Shown piece by piece: positions 6,807 through 12,308 of a DNA stretch of 12,308 bases. The translations under genes were made by a program, and so were the position numbers. The stretch's first letter is position 1; each line of letters begins with the position of its first letter. The notes below the pieces were generated by a model that was given only the letters and a program-made list of their open reading frames with translations, was not told where the DNA came from and made no database searches. Source of the stretch: Acidimicrobiaceae bacterium (GTDB taxonomy: Bacteria; Actinomycetota; Acidimicrobiia; Acidimicrobiales; Aldehydirespiratoraceae). The DNA lies in contig VXNG01000035.1 of the NCBI GenBank assembly GCA_009840695.1, forward strand, positions 1-12,308. Direction: 5' to 3'.

Positions 6807-7628
6807 ATGCACACGAGGAGAAGCATCCCCACGGCCGCCATCACTGTGGTCGCTCTCGTGTTCCTGTTCGCTCCTCTTGCGGTGGTCGTGCTGTTCTCGT
6901 TCCACAAGACGAACTCGCTCACACCGCCCTTTGAGGGGCTGTCGACTCGCTGGTACCGCGAGGTGCTCGCCGATAGAGCCGTCCGCAGCGGGCTGGCGAC
7001 TTCGCTTCGGATCGCGCTGCTGACCGCGGCAGCCACGTTCGTGTCCGGCACGGCGGCCGCCTACGGCGTGAGCCGCACCGAGTCTCGCCTCAAGACCGTC
7101 TACGGCGGGCTGTTCCTGCTGCCTGTGACCATTCCGCCGCTGATTCTGGGCATCGCGATGCTGTCGTTCTTCAGCAGTCGGGGCATCCCGCTGTCGACCA
7201 TGACGGTGGTCATCGCGCACGCGGTGTTCGTCGCGCCGGTGTTCTTCGTGATCGCCCGCACCGCCCTCGACCGGGTGGAGGTCGCCCAGCTCGAGGCCGC
7301 GGCCGACCTCGGCGCGCCACCGTGGTACCGGTTCTGGCATGTGATCCTGCCCCAGGTGCTTCCGGTACTGTTGGCGGGGGCGGCGATGGCCTTCGTCATC
7401 AGCTTCGACGAGTTCATCGTCACGTTCTTCGTGATCGGCAACGAGTCGACCCTGCCGCTGGTGATCTTCTCGCGGCTGCGGCGAACGATCGATCCGTCCG
7501 TGAACGCCATCTCCTCTCTGCTGCTGTTCGCCAACCTTGCGATCTGGCTGGTCGCGGTGGGTTATGCCGTTCGCCTGGAGCGCCGCCGGCGGCGCGACGC
7601 GCTCGCTCAGCGGGAGGGACAGCTATGA
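6807..7628 (+). CDS. ABC transporter permease 2 (PotC-like)
   Basis: This is a 273-residue membrane protein with about six hydrophobic segments and an EAA loop, LEAAADLGAPPWYRFWHVILP (162-182). FDEFIVTFFVIG (200-211) matches the equivalent segment in PotC-type permeases. It pairs with permease 1 to form the channel heterodimer. The ATG at 6807 lies one base after the upstream stop and has no strong ribosome-binding site of its own, so coupled translation is likely. Its stop overlaps the ATPase start in an ATGA arrangement. Confidence 0.92.
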   Translation: MHTRRSIPTAAITVVALVFLFAPLAVVVLFSFHKTNSLTPPFEGLSTRWYREVLADRAVRSGLATSLRIALLTAAATFVSGTAAAYGVSRTESRLKTVYGGLFLLPVTIPPLILGIAMLSFFSSRGIPLSTMTVVIAHAVFVAPVFFVIARTALDRVEVAQLEAAADLGAPPWYRFWHVILPQVLPVLLAGAAMAFVISFDEFIVTFFVIGNESTLPLVIFSRLRRTIDPSVNAISSLLLFANLAIWLVAVGYAVRLERRRRRDALAQREGQL

Positions 7629-8686
7629 CGGACCCGATCCGGCTGGCAGTGCAGGGACTCACCCACCAATTTGGCGACACCGAGGTCCTTACCGACGTCA
7701 ATCTCGATGTGCGCGACGGGGAGTTCCTCACGTTCCTCGGTCCTTCGGGCTGCGGCAAGACCACGACGCTGCGCGCCATCGCGGGGTTCCTGACACCAAC
7801 CGAGGGTCGGATCGTGCTCGACGGCGAGGACGTCACCGGCGTGCCTGCGCATCGTCGCCCGGTCAACATGGTGTTCCAGCAGAGCACCCTGTTTCCTCAC
7901 CTCGACGTGGGGCGCAACATCGCATTCGGTCTTCGGGTGGCGAAGATCGCAAAGGCGGAGATCAGCGACCGGGTGGCCGAGGCGCTGAGTCTCGTACGCC
8001 TGGAGGGATTTGAGCGGCGCCGCCCCACCGAGCTGTCGGGAGGTCAGCGCCAGCGCGTCAACCTAGCTCGGGCATTGGTCAACCGACCGAAGGTGTTGCT
8101 GCTCGACGAGCCGCTGTCGGCTCTCGACCTCAAGATCCGCCTGGAGATGGAAGTCGAGCTGCGCAGGGTCCACCGGGAGTTGGGAGCAACCTTCATCTAC
8201 GTCACGCACGATCAGCGCGAAGCCCTGGCCCTGTCGGATCGGATAGCGGTGTTCAACAGCGGCCGGGTCGTGCAACTCGGTAGCGCTGAGGCCATATACC
8301 GCGAGCCCCAGTCGGACTTCGCGGCCAGCTTCGTCGGCGACGCCAACGTGTTCGCCGTCGATATCGCCCGGTCCGACGCCGTCGAGGTGAGCACCACCGA
8401 CGGACTCAGGTTGCCGATCGCAGGGTCGGAGCGTGTGAGCGGGCCCCACTGGCTCGTCGTGCGTCCCACCGACGTCCGGTTCGGCCCACCGGGTGGCGCG
8501 CTCGAGGCGACGGTCATCGACGCCGCCTTCCGGGGGTCGGCCCTCACCTACCGGGCCGAGTGCACTGCACTGGACTCGACGGTCAAGGCTGAGATCCCCG
8601 ACGAGTGCGCGACTGCGGCCGTCGGCTCGCGGGTCACCGTGACCTGGAACCCGGACCGGGCCAGGCTGTTGCCCAGGCGCGACTAG
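7625..8686 (+). CDS. ABC transporter ATPase (PotA-like, with TOBE domain)
   Basis: The 353-residue product starts at ATG 7625, overlapping the permease 2 stop by four bases, with GGGAGGGA just upstream; the same frame stays open further upstream, but that part is not coding. It contains Walker A GPSGCGKTT (39-47), Q-loop Gln85, signature LSGGQ (137-141), Walker B VLLLDEP (157-163), D-loop SALD and the switch His195. After about residue 240 comes the regulatory TOBE-like domain seen in PotA, MalK and CysA-type importers. It energises uptake through the two permeases. The gene ends convergently with the dehydrogenase gene, the two stop codons overlapping within CTAG at 8683-8686. Confidence 0.95.
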   Translation: MTDPIRLAVQGLTHQFGDTEVLTDVNLDVRDGEFLTFLGPSGCGKTTTLRAIAGFLTPTEGRIVLDGEDVTGVPAHRRPVNMVFQQSTLFPHLDVGRNIAFGLRVAKIAKAEISDRVAEALSLVRLEGFERRRPTELSGGQRQRVNLARALVNRPKVLLLDEPLSALDLKIRLEMEVELRRVHRELGATFIYVTHDQREALALSDRIAVFNSGRVVQLGSAEAIYREPQSDFAASFVGDANVFAVDIARSDAVEVSTTDGLRLPIAGSERVSGPHWLVVRPTDVRFGPPGGALEATVIDAAFRGSALTYRAECTALDSTVKAEIPDECATAAVGSRVTVTWNPDRARLLPRRD

Positions 8687-10821
8687 GGCCTGATCGACAC
8701 CGACGCCAGGCTGTAGTCGTCGTCGGTGCCGCCCACGAGACGGCGCTCGCGGATGAACGGCAGAGCGACCGATGGATCGGGCGAGTCGAACTCGCGGGCC
8801 AGGCGGTGGCCGCTGAACACGCTCTGGGCGATCATCCCGGGCGTGTGGGCGTCGCCGATGAGATGGATCGACGCGATCCCGGCGTCGGCCAGACGGTCGT
8901 CGTCGGCGTGGAGTTCGTCGTAGATGTCGCACACCGAGTTGCGCTGGGTCACCAGTATCACCGAGTCGAAGTCGACGACCCGCTCCCGGCCCGACCACAG
9001 GTGCAGCAGGCTGCCGACGCCGCCCTCGACCGACAGCGTCAGGTGCTGGCTGAGAACCTCGACCCCCAGCTCGGTGAGCCGCTGCCACATGCGCTGCTCC
9101 TCCAGCGTGAAGCGGAGGTACTCACCGAGGCTGTCCCAATGGGTCACGTAGGTGACATCGCAGCCCTTCTCGGCCGCGAGCTGGGCCATAGCGCTGCCCA
9201 TGTAGTAGTTGTCGTGGTCCACGACCAGCACCCGCCGGCCCAGCTCCTTGCCGTCGACGACCACCTGCTCGGGAGTGCAGACGTGGGGTTGCGACGCGTC
9301 GGCGCCCGCGATCGGCTCGTGCATCGGGCCGTTCATGCCGTCTTCAGCCCAGACCGCGCCGGTGGCGATGATCACGTGCTCGGCCCCGTAGTCGACGATG
9401 TCGGAGGTCGACAGTCGGCTCGAGCCCACGAACTGCACGTTGTCGAGCTTGTCGATCTGGGTCTCGCGCCAGTCGATGACCCGCCGCCAGGCGCTGAAGC
9501 CCGGCATGGTGGACACCCAGCTGACGTGGCCGCCCATGCGCTTGTGGCCATCGACGATGTGGACGGCCTCATAGCCTCGCTTGCCGAGAACCATGGCCGC
9601 CTCGAGGCCTGCCGGTCCCGCGCCGACCACCAGAATGGCCGTGTCACGGTTCGAGGCCGGGGTGTAGTGCTCGGGGTGCCAGCCCCGCCGGTATTCCTCC
9701 CCGGAGGTCGGGTTCTGGGTACACCAGATGGGCGGGCCGCCGATCTCCCAGCGCGACACGCAGACGTTGCAGCCGATGCATTCCCGGATGTCATCGAGGC
9801 GGCCCTCCTCGATCTTCCGAGGAAGGTAGGGGTCACTTATCGAGGGACGGGCCGCCCCGATGACGTCGCATTGCCCCGAGGTGATGGCCTCAACCATCAC
9901 GTCGGGGTCAGTGAACCGGCCGACGTTGACGCACGGCTTGTCGGTGTGCCGCTTCGCGATGCGGGTGTAGTCGGCCTGATGGTTGGTGGCGAAGAACCGC
10001 GACGACCCGGCGTCCTCGCCCCAGTTGAGGGTGCCGACATTGAGATCCCAGTAGTCGACGAACGGGTCGAGGGTCTCGATGTACTCCGGAGCGTCGTGCT
10101 CGGCCCGGAAGCCGGCGTCGCCGTAGCCGTAGGGCTCATCGAGGGTGTCGATCGGCATACGGATCCCGATAGCGCAGTCGTCGATCGCGTCGCGCATCAT
10201 CTCCAGCACCTCTTTGGTGAATCGGATGCGGTTCTGGAACGAGCCGCCGTAGGCGTCAGTGCGCTTGTTGTAGAACGGATACATGAAGAAGTTCGTGATG
10301 TTGGCCAGGCCGCAGAACAGGGTGAGCAGATCGAACCCGGCGGCCCTGGCCCGCAGCGCGGCATCGACGTGCTCGCGCTGGATCTGACGGATCTCACGCA
10401 CAGACATCGCCCGGCAGCTGGCCGCGGAGATGTCGGAGGGGATCTGGCTGGCGCCCCGGGCCGGCAGGCGGGTCTCGGCGTTGTGGTTGAGCCCACCGCC
10501 ATGAGTCAACTCGACACCGGCCAGTGATCCGTGGGCCTGGACCTTCTCGCACATGAGGGCGAGGTTGCGGATGTCTCCGTTGTCCCAGATCCGGGATCCG
10601 ACCCACGGCAACGGATCGGAGTCGGGGGTCATGAGGCAGATTTCGGTGAACACCGCGGCCCAGCCCCCCTCGGCCTTGATGCCCCGGAACTCCGCCTGCA
10701 TGCCTGGCTTGTCGCTGCCGGCCCCATTGCAGTGGGGCACCTGCCAGAAGCGGTTGCGCAGAGTCTTCGGTCCCAGCGGGACCTGGTCGAACAGTACGTC
10801 GTACTTTGCCTCTCGGGCCAT
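8683..10821 (-). CDS. Trimethylamine/dimethylamine dehydrogenase-like FMN/4Fe-4S flavoprotein
   Basis: The 712-residue length is near that of trimethylamine dehydrogenase (about 729). The start at ATG 10821 follows GAAGGAG and gives MAREAKYDVLF, matching the TMADH N-terminus. Residues about 8-345 form the old-yellow-enzyme-type FMN barrel with VPHCNGAG (Cys31 equals the 6-S-cysteinyl FMN residue Cys30 of TMADH). The 4Fe-4S cysteines are 348, 351, 354 and 367. A dinucleotide-binding GAGPAG (400-405) opens the C-terminal domains. TMADH W264, D267, W355 and R222 have counterparts (W267, D270, W358, R221). TMADH Y60, W105, Y169 and H172 are instead I61, T106, F169 and L172. The inferred reaction is oxidative N-demethylation or deamination of a secondary, tertiary or cyclic N-methyl amine, passing electrons to a flavoprotein such as ETF (none in the window). 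It is second in an operon, 28 bp after the GcvT-like gene. Confidence 0.9.
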   Translation of the reverse strand: MAREAKYDVLFDQVPLGPKTLRNRFWQVPHCNGAGSDKPGMQAEFRGIKAEGGWAAVFTEICLMTPDSDPLPWVGSRIWDNGDIRNLALMCEKVQAHGSLAGVELTHGGGLNHNAETRLPARGASQIPSDISAASCRAMSVREIRQIQREHVDAALRARAAGFDLLTLFCGLANITNFFMYPFYNKRTDAYGGSFQNRIRFTKEVLEMMRDAIDDCAIGIRMPIDTLDEPYGYGDAGFRAEHDAPEYIETLDPFVDYWDLNVGTLNWGEDAGSSRFFATNHQADYTRIAKRHTDKPCVNVGRFTDPDVMVEAITSGQCDVIGAARPSISDPYLPRKIEEGRLDDIRECIGCNVCVSRWEIGGPPIWCTQNPTSGEEYRRGWHPEHYTPASNRDTAILVVGAGPAGLEAAMVLGKRGYEAVHIVDGHKRMGGHVSWVSTMPGFSAWRRVIDWRETQIDKLDNVQFVGSSRLSTSDIVDYGAEHVIIATGAVWAEDGMNGPMHEPIAGADASQPHVCTPEQVVVDGKELGRRVLVVDHDNYYMGSAMAQLAAEKGCDVTYVTHWDSLGEYLRFTLEEQRMWQRLTELGVEVLSQHLTLSVEGGVGSLLHLWSGRERVVDFDSVILVTQRNSVCDIYDELHADDDRLADAGIASIHLIGDAHTPGMIAQSVFSGHRLAREFDSPDPSVALPFIRERRLVGGTDDDYSLASVSIRP

Positions 10822-10849
10822 GGGTTCTCCTTCGTCGATGGGTCCGCGG

Positions 10850-11971
10850 TCAGCTGCGCACACGCGTGCGCTCGGGATCGAACACGGGCGTCGCCACGAC
10901 TTCGGCTCGGAACGAGGCACCGCTGGCCTCGCCAGTCAGGGCGGTCCCCACCGCGGCCGCCGACTTCCTGATGCGGGCCAGGCCGAGCGTTCGGCCTTCG
11001 AGATGCGGTGAGGGCAGCGCCATCGTGACCACGCCGACCGGTTCGCCATTGAGGGCGACGGGAGCGAACTCCGCCTCGGCCACGCCGTCGATCACGACGC
11101 TGACGACACGATCGGGAGCGTTGTCCCTCGCGGTCGCCAAGGCGTCGCGTCCACGAAACGGCCCCTTATCGAAGTCCACCGCCCAGCCGAGGCGACACTC
11201 GAACGGCGTCGAGGTGTGATCGTACTCCAGGTGGGCCATGACCATTCCGGCCTCGACACGGGCCATCATCACCGTGGCCGCGCCCGCCAGCCGCACGCCG
11301 GCGTCCTCGCCGGCCTCCAGCAGGACCGTGCCGAAGCTCACCGCGTCCTCGACGCCGGCGATGAACTCATATCCGAGCTCGGCGGTGAAACCCATCCGGT
11401 TGAGCTGGCCCTTGACCCCCGCGACCTCGATGTCACGGATGAAGTGATAATACGGCAGCGCTTCATTCGACAGGTCGGCGGCCGTCAGCGACTGCAGTAT
11501 CTCCCGGGATTTGGGCCCTTGGAACGATAGCTGCGCGGTGTCGTCGCGGCGCTGCACGACATCGACCCCCGCGGGTGCCGCATCGCGAAGCAGGGTGTCG
11601 TTGGCTTCTTCGTTGCCGCCTATGACCCTAACGAACCCGTCGCGGGGCGCCACAACGGTCACGTCGTCGATCATGGTTCCGTCGTCGGCCACGAACACTC
11701 CGTACGCGATCCGGTCAGGACCGAGGCGTCGCAGATCTCGCGAGAACACCGAGTTGACCGCCTCGAGCGCCCCGGGGCCGGTGACATCCCACCGGTAGAG
11801 CATCGAGAACTCCATCGCCGCCGCAGCCGTGCGCAGCGCCGTGTACTCCGCTCCGATGTCACCGCAATGCACAGGCACAGCGCAGCCGAACACGTCTATC
11901 CAGTCAGTGTCGAGATCGTCCGGATACAGCGGGCTGTAGGGGGTCGAGCGAAGATGCTTCGGTGCCGGCAC
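10850..11971 (-). CDS. GcvT-like aminomethyltransferase (folate-dependent demethylase family)
   Basis: The 373-residue product starts at GTG 11971, preceded by AGAGGAGG (complement of 11976-11983) four bases away. It belongs to the glycine-cleavage T-protein/DmdA/dimethylglycine-dehydrogenase folate-domain family. IDDVTV at 101-106 carries the conserved folate-site Asp, FTAELGYEF at 195-203 matches the GYTGExGYE segment of GcvT, and GLARIRK near 330-336 is the usual C-terminal signature. No gcvH or gcvP is nearby, so it is unlikely to be the housekeeping T-protein. Next to a TMADH-like enzyme it more plausibly transfers an N-linked one-carbon unit to tetrahydrofolate, giving methylene- or methyl-THF. 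It leads the two-gene operon and lies about 50 bp downstream of an operator-promoter overlapping at 12024-12070. Confidence 0.88.
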   Translation of the reverse strand: MPAPKHLRSTPYSPLYPDDLDTDWIDVFGCAVPVHCGDIGAEYTALRTAAAAMEFSMLYRWDVTGPGALEAVNSVFSRDLRRLGPDRIAYGVFVADDGTMIDDVTVVAPRDGFVRVIGGNEEANDTLLRDAAPAGVDVVQRRDDTAQLSFQGPKSREILQSLTAADLSNEALPYYHFIRDIEVAGVKGQLNRMGFTAELGYEFIAGVEDAVSFGTVLLEAGEDAGVRLAGAATVMMARVEAGMVMAHLEYDHTSTPFECRLGWAVDFDKGPFRGRDALATARDNAPDRVVSVVIDGVAEAEFAPVALNGEPVGVVTMALPSPHLEGRTLGLARIRKSAAAVGTALTGEASGASFRAEVVATPVFDPERTRVRS

Positions 11972-12023
11972 AGATCCTCCTCTGCGATGTCGGTTCCGCC
12001 AAACGGCGCGTCGGCGTGCGAGA

Positions 12024-12051
12024 GAATATAGTTCGTGTACGAATTATATTC
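12024..12051. promoter_or_regulatory. 28-bp operator, copy 2 (likely MarR-family site)
   Basis: This inverted repeat is centred between 12037 and 12038 and pairs throughout except at 12031/12044 and the central G/T. Its core TAGTTCGTGTACGAATTA (12029-12046) differs from copy 1 at one base. It overlaps the TATAAT box of the leftward promoter and lies 52 bp from the GTG of the GcvT-like gene, similar to the spacing of copy 1 from its gene. Confidence 0.85.
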
Positions 12052-12070
12052 AGTAGGACGGGCCCGTCCA
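12043..12070 (-). promoter_or_regulatory. Putative promoter of GcvT-like/dehydrogenase operon
   Basis: On the minus strand TATAAT (complement of 12043-12048) is a perfect -10 hexamer. TGGACG (complement of 12065-12070) matches four of six -35 bases with a 16-bp spacer. The -10 hexamer lies within the operator, consistent with repression by occlusion. Confidence 0.55.
12056..12069. repeat. 14-bp perfect palindrome next to operator 2
   Basis: GGACGGGCCCGTCC reads identically on both strands. It overlaps the putative -35 box of the leftward promoter and lies 61 bp past the stop of the right-edge gene. It may be a second protein-binding site or part of a 3' hairpin; a stem without a loop is less likely as a terminator. 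Confidence 0.4.
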
Positions 12071-12129
12071 GCCAGCGCCATCTGAGGTCCCCGACCCGAC
12101 AGCGAGAACTCTCGGCGTGCAGCTGCCCG

Positions 12130-12308
12130 TCAGAGGATCGCGAGAGGGTTGACTGGTGACCCGGTGCCTCCCGGTATCTGGAGTGGGGCCACTACGAGCT
12201 GGAACTCGTAACGACCCTCCTGCTCGCACGCGTGCGACAGCGGTTCGAGCAGGGCGTTGTCGACCAGAGCGACGCCGAAGGCCCACGCCGCGGCATGGAC
12301 CGCCCACG
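12130..12308 (-). CDS. Cyclase-family (kynurenine-formamidase-like) hydrolase, C-terminal fragment
   Basis: This is an open minus-strand frame entering from the right edge and ending at TGA (complement of 12130-12132), with 58 codons visible. The end reads EGRYEFQLVVAPLQIPGG followed by TGSPVNPLAIL. This is very like the C-terminus of metal-dependent cyclase-family hydrolases, which finish with DGVYEFLFVAPPL...G-GSP-NPLA patterns. The metal-binding His/Asp motifs of the family lie further N-terminal and are outside the window. It is upstream of operator 2 on the same strand as the GcvT-like operon, with 158 bp between, so it may be a separate transcript or a related catabolic gene. The substrate is unknown. 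Confidence 0.75.
   Translation of the reverse strand, partial: WAVHAAAWAFGVALVDNALLEPLSHACEQEGRYEFQLVVAPLQIPGGTGSPVNPLAIL

Noticed and set aside
7322..7624. Upstream extension of the ATPase frame
   Set aside because: It overlaps the permease 2 coding sequence; the ATG at 7625 with a good ribosome-binding site matches the normal PotA-like N-terminus.
8063..9088. 341-codon minus-strand frame spanning the ATPase end and dehydrogenase end
   Set aside because: It overlaps two well-supported genes in another frame and has Arg/Pro-rich, non-protein-like composition.
8605..10527. Long plus-strand open frame (640 codons) antisense to the dehydrogenase
   Set aside because: It mirrors the TMADH-like gene, has biased Val/Ala/Arg/Asp composition without recognisable domains, and exists because GC-rich codons leave few stops on the opposite strand.
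10822..10920. 33-residue N-terminal extension of the dehydrogenase
   Set aside because: The TMADH-like N-terminus begins exactly at ATG 10821 after GAAGGAG, and the extension would run into the GcvT-like gene.
10850..11971. Housekeeping glycine-cleavage T protein
   Set aside because: There is no gcvH or gcvP nearby, and it is operonic with a TMADH-like enzyme under a shared operator, so a specialised one-carbon role is more likely.
1..12308. CRISPR arrays, tRNA genes, insertion sequences
   Set aside because: I saw no spaced identical repeats, no tRNA-like cloverleaf with a CCA end, and no transposase or terminal inverted repeats.

Overview
The window is GC-rich throughout and gene-dense, with GTG starts, tightly spaced genes and a lipoprotein signal followed by an acidic spacer. 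This fits a high-GC actinobacterium, possibly of the Acidimicrobiia type. The lineage is a guess from style, because the window has no rRNA or other phylogenetic marker.

Layout. (a) 1-149, minus: the start of an unidentified gene that runs off the left edge. (b) 297-3773, minus: one uninterrupted reading frame that joins a squalene-epoxidase-like flavoprotein to an oxidosqualene (sterol-type) cyclase. It would encode two consecutive steps of cyclic triterpenoid synthesis in one chain. (c) 3774-4085: a 312-bp divergent control region with a promoter and a 28-bp near-palindromic operator. (d) 4086-8686, plus: an ABC importer of the spermidine/putrescine/betaine class (lipoprotein binding protein, two permeases, ATPase). 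A MarR-family regulator gene (5346-5897) is inserted in reverse between the binding protein and the permeases. (e) 8683-11971, minus: an operon of a GcvT-like folate-dependent aminomethyltransferase followed by a trimethylamine-dehydrogenase-like flavoprotein. (f) 11972-12129: a second control region carrying a near-copy of the same operator, overlapping a TATAAT -10 box. (g) 12130-12308, minus: the C-terminal end of a cyclase-family (kynurenine-formamidase-like) hydrolase.

How it fits together. The two operators share an identical 16-mer, ATAGTTCGTGTACGAA, and lie about 50-60 bp upstream of the binding-protein and GcvT-like genes. The simplest reading is one regulon controlled by the MarR-type protein encoded between them: import of an N-methylated or other amine/betaine, oxidative N-demethylation by the TMADH-like enzyme, and capture of the one-carbon unit on tetrahydrofolate by the GcvT-like protein. 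The dehydrogenase keeps its FMN-linking cysteine, its 4Fe-4S cysteines and part of the TMADH amine-binding cage. It has lost several substrate-pocket residues, so its substrate is probably not trimethylamine itself.

The two most notable items are the epoxidase-cyclase fusion and this operator-linked amine-catabolism regulon. I found no tRNA, rRNA, CRISPR array, insertion sequence or phage gene.
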